This document shows, piece after piece, positions 17,481 through 25,306 of a DNA stretch of 64,000 nucleotides. Position 1 is the first letter of the stretch, and every line of letters begins with the position of its first letter. The DNA is from Natronomonas salina (GTDB lineage: Archaea; Halobacteriota; Halobacteria; Halobacteriales; Haloarculaceae). The DNA is taken from contig NZ_CP058335.1 in NCBI RefSeq assembly GCF_013391105.1, positions 2,852,001-2,916,000 on the forward strand. Reading direction: 5' to 3'. Under the pieces are notes generated by a model. It did not search any database. It was not told the DNA's origin and worked only from the letters and a program-made list of their open reading frames with translations. Position numbers and translations under genes: made by a program.

Positions 17481-18089
17481 ATGCTCCGCAGGCGCGCGCG
17501 ACGAATCCTCGCGAAGACCCGGCGAGAGATACACGACGCGCTCCAGGAGACCCACACCCCCAGACAGGTCGCCGCGAGCTTCGCCCTCGGCATCTTCATC
17601 ACCGCGCTGCCGACGCTCGGCACCGGCGTCCTGCTGTTCTTCCTCATCGCCTACCTCTTCGAGAACGCCTCCCGCATCGCGCTGTTCGCCTCGGTCATCG
17701 TCCTCAACCCGGTCGTGAAGTGGGGCGTCTACGGCGCGAGCTTCTGGCTCGGCAGCGAGATCCTCGGGCCCGTCTCCGGCATCAGCGTCACCGAGATCTC
17801 GCTGTCGGCCGGCCCGCAGATCGTCAGCCGCCTCCTGGTCGGCAACTTCATTTTGGCGGTCGTCTTCACCGTCATCGCCTACTTCCTGGGCTACCGGCTG
17901 ACCGTCGAGTACCGCCGACGCTCCGGCGAGGTCGGCTTCCTCGAGCGCAACTTCGAGCGGCTCGTCCGGCGGCTCCCCGGCGGCGTCGACCCCGCCGCTG
18001 CGGCGGCCCCGGATGCGACCGCCGACAGCGAGGCCGCCACCGACGGCGGCCAGACCGACCCCGCGAACGCCGAGCGACCCCGGGACTGA
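17481..18089 (+). CDS. DUF2062 membrane protein
   Basis: 202 residues. HTPRQVAASFALGIFITALP, then TLGTGVLLFFLIAYLFE, VIVLNPVVKWGVYGASFWLG and LLVGNFILAVVFTVIAYFLG match DUF2062, a membrane domain of three or four helices often found beside glycosyltransferases or alone. The C-terminus (after about residue 165) is an Ala/Asp-rich disordered tail. Function unknown. Confidence 0.88.
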   Translation: MLRRRARRILAKTRREIHDALQETHTPRQVAASFALGIFITALPTLGTGVLLFFLIAYLFENASRIALFASVIVLNPVVKWGVYGASFWLGSEILGPVSGISVTEISLSAGPQIVSRLLVGNFILAVVFTVIAYFLGYRLTVEYRRRSGEVGFLERNFERLVRRLPGGVDPAAAAAPDATADSEAATDGGQTDPANAERPRD

Positions 18090-18158
18090 GTTCGGAGCGT
18101 TCTCTCGCGCCGTGCCGACCAGCGACGCGGCCGGCCGGGAAGGCAAGACATTTGACTG

Positions 18159-18172
18159 ACTGACCGGTCAGT
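18159..18172. promoter_or_regulatory. Palindromic operator (TetR-like) before MATE gene
   Basis: ACTGACCGGTCAGT is a perfect 14-bp palindrome with an extra upstream TGACTGAC half-unit. It lies 7 bases before the GTG start at 18180 and just after an ACATTTGAC TATA-like box, so a bound protein would cover the transcription start. The TGACCGGTCA core is the type of site used by TetR/AcrR repressors of drug exporters. No TetR gene lies in the window. Confidence 0.7.
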
Positions 18173-18179
18173 TAGGGTC

Positions 18180-19625
18180 GTGTCCCGGTATCCGAACCCC
18201 TTCCGGCTGGCCATCCTCGCGATCGGCCTCGCCCTGGCGCGGGCGGGCCTGATCACCGAGTCGCGGGCCCGCCGGACGACGGACCTGGCGTGGCCGCGCA
18301 TCGTCACCGGCCTCGCCCGGATGTCGAAGAACGCCGTCGACGTGGCGATGGTCGGGGTCGCCGTCGGTTCGGCGGCCATCGCGGGGGTCGGCATCGCCGG
18401 GCCGTTCTGGGGGCTCGCCTTCTCCATCGGCGGCGGCGTCGCCGGCGGGACCATCGCGCTCGTCAGCCAGCGGTTCGGCGCCGACGCCCACGAGGACCTG
18501 GGGCTGGCGGTCCGCTCCAGCGTCTTCCTCGTCGTCGCCGCCAGCCTCCCGGTCGCCGCCGTCTTCTGGACGTTCTCGACCGAACTCATCGGCCTGCTGA
18601 GCAGCGACCCCGAGGTGGTCCGCCTCGGGGGCGACTACCTGCAGGTGGTCGGCCTCGGCGTCCCGTTCGCGGGCCTGAACCTCGTCGGCAGCCGCGTCCT
18701 CGTCGGCTCCGACGACGCCTACACGGCGATGGTGCTGCGGGCGGGCGGCGCGGTCGCCAACGTCGGCATCAACGCCCTCCTCATCTTCGGGCTCGGGATT
18801 GGCGTCGTCGGCGCCGCGATGGGGACCGTCCTCTCGAACGTCGTCGTCACGGCGGCCTTCGCCATCGGTCTCACCGCCGGGCGGTTCCCGGGGGCGGGCG
18901 CCTTCCCCGTCACCGTCGACCCGTTCGGTGACTACGTCGACCCCGGGACGATCTCCGACCTGGTCGCCATCGGCCTGCCGGTGATGGGCCGGAACCTCGC
19001 CTGGACCGTCGCCGAGTTCCCCATGTTCGCCATCCTCGACGTCTTCGGCCAGGACGTCGTCTCGGCGTTCGTCATCGCCCGCCGCGTCTGGGGGCTGATG
19101 AACACCCCCGGCTGGGGGTTCGGCCTCGCCTCCTCGAGCCTCGTCGGCCAGGAACTCGGCACCGGCGACGAGGCGACCGCCGAGGCCTTCGGCCGCGAGA
19201 TCATCCGCTTCTCCGTGGCCGTCTACCTCGTCTTCGGCGCGATCGTCTTCGTCTTCGCCGACCCCATCGTGACGCTGTTCGTCGACGACCCGACCGCCCC
19301 GGAGATCCCGCTGGCCGTCGACCTCGTCCGGGTCGCCTGCGCGGCCATCGTCTTCCAGGGGGTCTCCGGCGGCGCGGCCGGCCCGCTCGACGCCGCCGGG
19401 GACACCCGGTGGCCGTTCGTCAGCCAGGCCGTCGGCATGTTCGGCTGCTCCATCCCCCTCACCTTCCTCGGGGCGACGACGCCGCTCGGCATCTACGGGC
19501 TCTACCTGGCGTTCCTCGCGGAGACGTCGGTACCGGCGGCGCTCAACTACTACCGGTTCGACAGCGGGAAGTGGAAGCGCGTGAGCCGGGCGTACCGCCC
19601 CGAGGCCGGCGTCGCCGACGACTGA
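18180..19625 (+). CDS. MATE family multidrug/metabolite exporter
   Basis: 481 residues, 12 hydrophobic segments. GIAGPFWGLAFSIGGGVAGG, then VSQRFGADAHEDLGLAVRSS, and the second-half repeat FGLASSSLVGQELGTGDEAT show the internal two-fold MATE repeat. These are Na+- or H+-driven antiporters that expel drugs and organic cations. Start is GTG 18180: the N-terminus SRYPNPFRLAILAIGLALAR is typical for haloarchaeal members, and the operator spacing agrees. Confidence 0.93.
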   Translation: MSRYPNPFRLAILAIGLALARAGLITESRARRTTDLAWPRIVTGLARMSKNAVDVAMVGVAVGSAAIAGVGIAGPFWGLAFSIGGGVAGGTIALVSQRFGADAHEDLGLAVRSSVFLVVAASLPVAAVFWTFSTELIGLLSSDPEVVRLGGDYLQVVGLGVPFAGLNLVGSRVLVGSDDAYTAMVLRAGGAVANVGINALLIFGLGIGVVGAAMGTVLSNVVVTAAFAIGLTAGRFPGAGAFPVTVDPFGDYVDPGTISDLVAIGLPVMGRNLAWTVAEFPMFAILDVFGQDVVSAFVIARRVWGLMNTPGWGFGLASSSLVGQELGTGDEATAEAFGREIIRFSVAVYLVFGAIVFVFADPIVTLFVDDPTAPEIPLAVDLVRVACAAIVFQGVSGGAAGPLDAAGDTRWPFVSQAVGMFGCSIPLTFLGATTPLGIYGLYLAFLAETSVPAALNYYRFDSGKWKRVSRAYRPEAGVADD

Positions 19626-19703
19626 GGTCGTCCCGCCGACTGCCTCACTCGAGGATTCGGGGCAAAAGGTATTGGCCCCGGCGTCGGTAGGCTCCCCGAC
19701 CCC

Positions 19704-20552
19704 ATGACGACCGACGAGGAGCTCCGTGTCGCCGCCGACGCGCTGGGCGAGTCGGTACTCGTCCTCGGCTGCGGCGACGCTGGCGAGGCCGCCGCGACGG
19801 CGGTGGCCGAAGCGGACGTCCCCGCCACCGACGACGCCGCGACGCCGGACGCGGTCGTCCTCGCGGTCGACGGGGCGACCCCGCCGGAGGCGCTCCCGGA
19901 GTCGGTCCCGGAGGCCCCGCTCGTCGTCGCCGTCGTCGCGCTGCCGCACCGGCCCGACCCCGGCGAGCGCGACCTGCTGGCGGCGCTCGCCGAGCGCGTC
20001 GACAGCGTCGTGCTCGCGCCCGGCGACGACGCCGCGGCGCTGACCGACGCCGTCGGCACGCTCGTCTCCGTCGTCCGCGACCCCGGCTTCGTCAACCTCG
20101 ACCTCGCCGACGCCCGGACGCTGCTCCGCCCCGTCGACCTCGCCGCCCTCGGCGTCGGCTCGAGCGAGGAGGGTGCGCCGGAGGACGCCGCCGCCGCGGC
20201 GTTCGCGTCGCTGCCGGCGGGCGTCGAGACCGACCCCGCCGACGGCGTCCTCGTGGACCTGCTCGGCGGCCCCGCGATGAGCGTCGAGGACGTCAGCGAC
20301 GCGGTCACCGCCGTCCGGGGCCGCGTCGGCCCCGACGCCCACGTCATCTGGGGCGGCGGCGTCGACGACGACCTCGCCGAGACCGTCCGGGTGCGACTCG
20401 TCGTCGCCAGCGTCGCGAACGTCCGCGCGGCGCCCGGCGACCCCTGCCCCCGGTGTGCGTCGTCGCTGGCGGCGTACTCGCTGGGCGGCCGGACGACCCT
20501 CTCCTGCGAGCACTGCGGGTTCGCCGGCGTCTCGGTCAGGCTCCGGGAGTGA
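19704..20552 (+). CDS. Reduced FtsZ/tubulin-like protein with C-terminal zinc ribbon
   Basis: 282 residues. Residues about 18-37 (VLVLGCGDAGEAAATAVAEA) look like the FtsZ T1 nucleotide loop. Residues 72-83 and 98-140 follow the FtsZ order, including a T7-like NLDLAD (Asn131, Asp133, Asp136). The C-terminal FtsZ domain is visible in GVLVDLLGGPAMSVEDVSDA and VIWGGGVDDDLAETVRVRLV. The part holding the T4 glycine loop (GGGTG) is missing, so GTP binding is unlikely. Cys248, Cys251, Cys268 and Cys271 form a zinc ribbon. No other frame supplies the missing part, so it is not a simple frameshift. The role is unknown; it might modulate FtsZ or CetZ filaments (inference). Confidence 0.75.
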   Translation: MTTDEELRVAADALGESVLVLGCGDAGEAAATAVAEADVPATDDAATPDAVVLAVDGATPPEALPESVPEAPLVVAVVALPHRPDPGERDLLAALAERVDSVVLAPGDDAAALTDAVGTLVSVVRDPGFVNLDLADARTLLRPVDLAALGVGSSEEGAPEDAAAAAFASLPAGVETDPADGVLVDLLGGPAMSVEDVSDAVTAVRGRVGPDAHVIWGGGVDDDLAETVRVRLVVASVANVRAAPGDPCPRCASSLAAYSLGGRTTLSCEHCGFAGVSVRLRE

Positions 20553-20567
20553 CGCCCGGCGGGGGCG

Positions 20568-21854
20568 CTACTGGCCCAGCTTCTCGACGTGGTACCACTC
20601 GCCCTCCCAGCTGAACAGGTACTCGAGGACGGACTTGATCGTCATCAGTCCGAAGAAGGGGTAGACCAGCGGCGTGGCGAACCAGCTGACCGAGAGGCCG
20701 TCGATGTCGCCGTTCCGGCGATCGACGGCGGCGACCGCGGCGACAGTCCCCAGGATGGCCGCCAGCGGCAGCAGGTTGAACAGCTCGAGGTCCAGCAGGA
20801 GCAGGAGGACGAACTTCGAGACGAGCGTCAGCAGGAAGATGCTCCCCAGCAGGCTGGAGACGATGCGGATCGTCGAGACGTAAGCCCGGGGGTTCCTCGG
20901 CGACCGGACCAGCTCGCGGAGCGTGCGGTGGAGCACCTCGACCTGGCCGATCCGCCAGCGCTTCCGCTGCCCCCAGAGGTCCCGGAGGGTGTGCGGCGCC
21001 TCCATCTCGTTGGTGCGGTACCGCGCCCGGGCGACGGGGACGCCGGCGCGGTAGATCTTGTGGGAGAAGTCCAGGTCCTCGGTGAGGACGTCGTCGTAGC
21101 CGCCGACGGTCTCGAAGGCCTCGCGGGTGAACGCCGTCGAGGAGCTGCGGCAGTTCCGGAAGCCGATCAGCTCGACCAGCTTGTAGCCGGCCTGGAAGAG
21201 GACGCGCTCGCAGTAGGCGACCGTCTCGATGGGGCCGGTCGGCTGGGGGACGCGGCGCCCCTGGAAGACCTCGTAGTCGCCGACGAGCCGCTCCATCGCC
21301 GCGGAGACGAACGCCTCGTCGACGACCTCGTCGGCGTCGAACACCACGAAGTGGTCGGTCTCGGCGCGCTCGACGGCGTAGTTGATGGCGCCGGCTTTCG
21401 ACCCCGCGTAGCCGTTCTCGAGCCACTCGACGCGGTCGTACTCGTCGGCCAGCCGCAGGGCCTCCCGGCGGCTCGCCGCGTCGTCGTGTTCGCCGACGAC
21501 GACCACGCGGAGGTCCTCGTAGGCGGCGGCCGCGAGGCTCTCGACGCTGTTGGCCAGCACGTTCGCGTCGCGGTAGACGGGGACGATGGCGGTCACGGGC
21601 GGCCCCTCGTGGCTCGGTTCCTCCGGTTCGGTCCGTACCTCGCGGAGGAGCAGAAGTCCGGTGACGGTCCCGAAGACCGCGAAGCCGATGGCCGACGAGA
21701 CGGCCTCCAGCAGGACGATCCGCACCGTCGCCACCAATAGATCGAGTGTAACCGACTGGACGTTCTGACCGGTGACGAAGCCGAAGGCGAGTAGCCCGAC
21801 AGTGGCGGTGCAGTACCCGCCGTACTCGGCGGCCCGGGTGAGGTAGCCCGTCAT
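20568..21854 (-). CDS. GT2 processive glycosyltransferase (cellulose synthase-like)
   Basis: 428 residues. Two membrane helices at the N-terminus precede a GT-A domain: VTAIVPVYRDANVLANSVES, DHFVVFDADEVVDEAF (the DxD metal site), TEDLDFSHKIYRAGVPVARA (acceptor Asp) and GQRKRWRIGQVE (the QxxRW motif). C-terminal membrane helices follow. This arrangement is that of processive GT2 enzymes that extend and export a polysaccharide from nucleotide sugars. The product cannot be inferred. It is convergent with the FtsZ-like gene, 15 bases apart. Confidence 0.9.
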   Translation of the reverse strand: MTGYLTRAAEYGGYCTATVGLLAFGFVTGQNVQSVTLDLLVATVRIVLLEAVSSAIGFAVFGTVTGLLLLREVRTEPEEPSHEGPPVTAIVPVYRDANVLANSVESLAAAAYEDLRVVVVGEHDDAASRREALRLADEYDRVEWLENGYAGSKAGAINYAVERAETDHFVVFDADEVVDEAFVSAAMERLVGDYEVFQGRRVPQPTGPIETVAYCERVLFQAGYKLVELIGFRNCRSSSTAFTREAFETVGGYDDVLTEDLDFSHKIYRAGVPVARARYRTNEMEAPHTLRDLWGQRKRWRIGQVEVLHRTLRELVRSPRNPRAYVSTIRIVSSLLGSIFLLTLVSKFVLLLLLDLELFNLLPLAAILGTVAAVAAVDRRNGDIDGLSVSWFATPLVYPFFGLMTIKSVLEYLFSWEGEWYHVEKLGQ

Positions 21855-21961
21855 CTGCCTTCTCGTGGGGGAGATGTCAACGACGGCTTATCAATTTTGT
21901 AATTCGTTGCCGGCCGGGAGGCGAGTAAGAGGCGTCTACGTCCCGTCCGACGGCGACCCGG

Positions 21962-23566
21962 TCACTCGAAGTCCTCCAGCTCGAACTTCTGGACCTTGCC
22001 GGTCGTCGTCCGCGGCAGTTCGTCGACGAAGTTCACCGTCCGGGGGTGCTTGTACGCCGCGAGGTTGTCGAGGCAGTACTGCTTGATCTCCTCTTCGGTC
22101 ACGTCGACGTCGGGCTGGGTGACGACGAAGGCGGTGACGGTCTCGCCGCGGCGCTCGTCGGGGACGCCCACGACGGCGGCGTCGGCGACGTCGGGGTGCT
22201 CGAAGAGCAGCTCCTCGACCTCGCGGGGGTAGATGTTGTAGCCGCCGCTGACGATCATGTGCTTCTCGCGGTCGACGATGTAGAAGAAGCCGTCCTCGTC
22301 GTAGTAGCCGAGGTCGCCGGAGTGGAACCAGCGCTTGCCGTCTCTCGAGTCGCTCCGCTCCTCGCTCGACCCGTCCGAGGCGCCTTGCGCCTCGCGGTCC
22401 TCGTACGTGAACGACTCCTCGTTGGCCTCCGGGCGCTCGTAGTACTCCTTCATCACGTTCGGGCCGTGGATGACGATCTCGCCGACGACCTCGTCGAGTT
22501 CGGTCTCGTCGTCGACGGGGCCCTCCGGGACCGGTTCGACCTCCTCGAAGTTGTGGTCGACGACCTTCGACTCGACGCCGGGCAGCGGCTTGCCGATCGA
22601 GCCCGCCCGGCGGTCGTCGGGGCGGTTCGCGTGGGTGACCGGCGCCGTCTCCGTGAGGCCGTACCCCTCCAGCAGCTTCGGCTCGTAGAGCTCCTCGAAG
22701 CGCCGCATGACCTCCAGCGGCAGACTCGACCCGCCGGCGTTGGCGAACCGGACCGTCTCGAGGCTGTACTCGTCGGCGTCCGGCTGGTTGACGACGTCGT
22801 TGAACATCGCGGGGACGCCGTGGACGATGGTCATGCCCTCCGACTCGATGAGCTCGAGGGCCTCCGTGGCGTCCCACTCGGGCAGCGGCCAGAAGCTCCC
22901 GCCCTCGTAGAGGGTCGCCAGCATCGTCACCGTCATCCCGTAGATGTGGAACAGCGGGAGGACGCCGAGGACCTTGTCCTCGCGGTTCATGCCGTCGTGG
23001 ATCTTCGGGGAGGCCCGCGCCTCGAAGGCGAGGTTGCCGTGCGTGAGGAGGACGCCCTTCGGCGTGCCGGTCGTCCCCGAGGTGTACGGCTGGCAGGCGA
23101 CGTCGTCGTCGTCACGGTCGACGACGTCGAGTTCGCCGTCGGCGAGGAAGTCGTCGAACTCGGTGGCGCCCTCGGCGTCGCCGACGCTGACGACGGTGTG
23201 GACGTCCGTGTCGTCCTGGACCTCCCGGACCTGCGGGACGAGGTCGGCCAGCGCGACGACCGCGACGGCGCCGGAGTCGCCGAGCAGGTGCTCGATCTCC
23301 CGGGACTTGTACTGGGGGTTCATCGGGACCACGATGCCGCCCGCCCGCAGGATGCCGTGGAACGCGACGACGTACTGCGGGAGGTTCGGCAGGTAGATCC
23401 CGACGCGGTCGCCGGGTTCGACGCCGGCGTCCGCGAGCGCCTGCGCGAAGCGGCCCGCCTGCGACCAGAACTCCTCGTAGGTTATCTCCCGACCGCGGTA
23501 GCCGATCGCCGTCGCGTCGGGCGACGCCGCGGCGGTCTCTCCGATATCCGTGACGAGATTCGTCAT
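21962..23566 (-). CDS. AMP-forming acyl-CoA ligase
   Basis: 534 residues. ANL-superfamily motifs are in order: YTSGTTGTPKGVLLTHGNLA, LEGYGLTETAPVTHANRP, FHSGDLGYYDEDGFFYIVDR, and the C-terminal lysine motif TTGKVQKFELEDF. It activates a carboxylic acid, probably a medium- or long-chain fatty acid, as acyl-AMP and transfers it to CoA. Between FTYEDREAQG and GKRWFHSGD lies a low-complexity insert (ASDGSSEERSDSRD) coded by a palindromic repeat; it sits in a loop before the hinge and need not abolish activity. It is last in a same-strand run with the repeat proteins but probably unrelated to them. Confidence 0.93.
   Translation of the reverse strand: MTNLVTDIGETAAASPDATAIGYRGREITYEEFWSQAGRFAQALADAGVEPGDRVGIYLPNLPQYVVAFHGILRAGGIVVPMNPQYKSREIEHLLGDSGAVAVVALADLVPQVREVQDDTDVHTVVSVGDAEGATEFDDFLADGELDVVDRDDDDVACQPYTSGTTGTPKGVLLTHGNLAFEARASPKIHDGMNREDKVLGVLPLFHIYGMTVTMLATLYEGGSFWPLPEWDATEALELIESEGMTIVHGVPAMFNDVVNQPDADEYSLETVRFANAGGSSLPLEVMRRFEELYEPKLLEGYGLTETAPVTHANRPDDRRAGSIGKPLPGVESKVVDHNFEEVEPVPEGPVDDETELDEVVGEIVIHGPNVMKEYYERPEANEESFTYEDREAQGASDGSSEERSDSRDGKRWFHSGDLGYYDEDGFFYIVDREKHMIVSGGYNIYPREVEELLFEHPDVADAAVVGVPDERRGETVTAFVVTQPDVDVTEEEIKQYCLDNLAAYKHPRTVNFVDELPRTTTGKVQKFELEDFE
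22377..22393. repeat. Palindrome GAGGCGC-N3-GCGCCTC inside the ligase gene
   Basis: Same 7-bp inverted repeat as at 7672-7688, here on the opposite strand but coding in frame for a similar Arg/Ala/Ser/Asp/Glu-rich peptide. Flanking bases (CGGACG after the palindrome, then GAGCG units) also match, which points to a mobile or copied miniature element. Confidence 0.8.
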
Positions 23567-23663
23567 CGTCCGTACGTCCCGGCGAAAAAGGGTAAACGTT
23601 GCTTACCAGGAGAGACCGTCGAAACCCGTTCAACGGTCCAACTGGGTTTCAATTCACGTCAGA

Positions 23664-24977
23664 TCAGACCACGTAGCAGCCGGGGCCGGTGGTGAACTGG
23701 TTGCTGTAGTTCTCCTGGCTGTCCGTGTCGCCGCCCTCGCCGGCGGACGTCCCGGAGTCGCCGCCACCGCCGGAGTTCGACATGTCGTTGCCGCCCTCGA
23801 CGGGGACGACCGCCGAGTTGTTGCTGTCCGCCTGGTGCTGGCGGTTGGTGTCGCTATCTTCGCCGTTGCCGCCCTTCTTGACGTCCTGGTTGCGCTGGCT
23901 GTTCGTGTCGCCGCCGTCGCCGGCGGTGGTGTTGTCGCTGCCGAGCGAGCCGGCGAGCGAGTGACCGTTCAGCAGCAGCGCGGAGACGACGTCGCTGTCG
24001 CCGTTGGACTGCTGGCTCTGCTGGCTCGACTGCCCGCCGCAGTCGCCGCCGTTGGTCTGCCAGTTCTCGTTGTACTGGGTGCCGGTGTCGCCGCCGTCGC
24101 CGGCGTGGGTGTCGCTGCTGCCGATGGCGAGGGCACCGGAGTTGCCGTTGCCCGCGGCGGCGTCGACGACGTCGTTGTCGCTATTGGACTGCTGGCTCTG
24201 CTGGTTGGCGTCGCTGTCCGAACACTCGCTGCCCTGCGCGTTGTCGTTCTCCTGGTTGCCGGTGTCGCCGCCGTCGCCGGCGTACGTGTCCTCGCTCAGG
24301 AGCGCGACGGCCAGCGAGTTGCCGTTCAGCAGGTCGACGTCGGCGACGTCGTTGTCGCTGTTGGACTGCTGGCTCTGCTGGTTGGAGTCGCCCTCGCGCT
24401 GGTTGTACTGGCCGTTGTCGTTCTCCTGGTTCCCGGAGTCGCCGCCGTCGTCGCCGTGGGTCCCGTTCCCGCCGACGGCGATGACGACCGAGTTGCCGTT
24501 GAGCGCGTCGGCGTCGACGGCGTCGTTGTCGCTGTTGGACTGCTGGCTCTGCTGGTTGGAGTCGCCCTCCTCGCTGCCGTCGACGTCGTCCTCGTCGTTC
24601 GTCCGGTTGTCGTCGACGGTGGGCGACTCGAGCGTCAGGTTCTGGTCGCCGAGGCCGATGGTCACTGAGTTCCCGGAGCCGACGTTGGGGTCGACCGGGT
24701 CGTCCTCGACGTTCTCCTGGGTGTTGGACTGGTCGGCACCGTCGTCGCCGTCCTTGTCCTTCGACCCGTCCTGATCGCCGGCCGAGTCGTCGCCCGTCGT
24801 CCCGAGGGTCTCGCTACCCGACGTCGTCGCGTCCTCGAGCGACGCATCGTCCAGTTGCGCGTCCTGTTCCTCGCCGTCGGTATCGGTCAGCCCGACGCCC
24901 GCCACCGGCGTCGCGAGGACGCCGACGATGGTGAACACCGTGACTGCGATTACCAGTACGTTACGTTTGTTGTTCAT
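23664..24977 (-). CDS. Secreted Asn/Gln/Ser-rich repeat protein (paralogue A)
   Basis: 437 residues from ATG 24977 (MNNKRNVLVIAVTVFTIVGV), a Sec-type signal peptide ending near residue 28. An acidic linker leads to a unit shared with paralogue B (QENVEDDPVDPN, NLTLESPTVDDN). Five repeats then begin near residues 139, 197, 256, 315 and 376; each has NQQSQQSNSDND, a hydrophobic segment after NGNS, and DGGDTxxQxN. The last is degenerate and ends GPGCYVV. Three Cys (about 252, 313, 434) are absent from the equivalent repeats of B. The pattern suggests a stacked β-solenoid or amyloid-like surface fibre (inference). Upstream element at 25026. Confidence 0.8.
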   Translation of the reverse strand: MNNKRNVLVIAVTVFTIVGVLATPVAGVGLTDTDGEEQDAQLDDASLEDATTSGSETLGTTGDDSAGDQDGSKDKDGDDGADQSNTQENVEDDPVDPNVGSGNSVTIGLGDQNLTLESPTVDDNRTNDEDDVDGSEEGDSNQQSQQSNSDNDAVDADALNGNSVVIAVGGNGTHGDDGGDSGNQENDNGQYNQREGDSNQQSQQSNSDNDVADVDLLNGNSLAVALLSEDTYAGDGGDTGNQENDNAQGSECSDSDANQQSQQSNSDNDVVDAAAGNGNSGALAIGSSDTHAGDGGDTGTQYNENWQTNGGDCGGQSSQQSQQSNGDSDVVSALLLNGHSLAGSLGSDNTTAGDGGDTNSQRNQDVKKGGNGEDSDTNRQHQADSNNSAVVPVEGGNDMSNSGGGGDSGTSAGEGGDTDSQENYSNQFTTGPGCYVV

Positions 24978-25025
24978 GTGGCAAGTATCCACCAGCTTAT
25001 CGGTTATCCCATCAAAAAGGGGTTA

Positions 25026-25042
25026 TCTAGGTTCTCTCGAAA
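25026..25042 (-). promoter_or_regulatory. Shared 17-bp element upstream of paralogue A
   Basis: TCTAGGTTCTCTCGAAA on the plus strand, ending 48 bases before the ATG at 24977. The identical 17-mer stands at the same distance (49 bases) before paralogue B (26919-26935), just upstream of CTTTTTG/CTTTTGT TATA-like sequences in both. This is the position expected for an activator or BRE-adjacent site. Confidence 0.7.
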
Positions 25043-25124
25043 CCCGATCGAACTGATCTCGGAGCAAGAGCGAAGCGCGGCGGAGCGGCCCGGAACGGAC
25101 TTCAGCAGGTGGAATCACTTGCGT

Positions 25125-25156
25125 CCCAGCGCTAATCGTCTCATCGGAGCGCTGGG
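25125..25156. terminator. 9-bp stem hairpin downstream of paralogue B
   Basis: CCCAGCGCT (25125-25133) and AGCGCTGGG (25148-25156) can pair perfectly with a 14-base loop. It is 3' of paralogue B and 5' of paralogue A, so it may separate the two transcripts or regulate read-through. No T-tract follows directly, so termination is not certain. Confidence 0.45.
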
Positions 25157-25249
25157 TAGACACGGGGCTACGGATCCAGATGCAGGCGCTCGACCGTTTC
25201 GGCTCGGTCGAAAGAAGGAACCGCGAAAGCCGCTGTGAAGTCGTCGGTG

Positions 25250-25268
25250 CCCGTCGACTGTCGACGGG
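25250..25268. terminator. Short GC hairpin just after paralogue B stop
   Basis: CCCGTCGA-CTG-TCGACGGG forms an 8-bp stem with a 3-base loop, 38 bases after the stop codon of paralogue B. It may stabilise the 3' end of the mRNA or contribute to termination; no poly-T run is adjacent. Confidence 0.4.
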
Positions 25269-25306
25269 TGATCTGGTGGTCCGAAGGACCGGACCGCCCG
25301 TCGGGA

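Larger units (their letters stand above)
24978..25306. other. Intergenic region between the two repeat-protein genes
   Basis: 329 bases without a credible gene. The left end (24978-25045) is the promoter of paralogue A and holds the 17-bp shared element and TATA-like GATAACC/CTTTTTG boxes. The remainder holds two hairpins (25125-25156 and 25250-25268) that probably belong to the 3' end of paralogue B transcripts. Confidence 0.7.

Noticed and set aside
19704-20552. The FtsZ-like gene as a frameshifted full-length FtsZ
   Set aside because: No adjacent frame carries the GGGTG loop or the missing segment, and the join between the two parts is smooth, so it looks like a true reduced protein.
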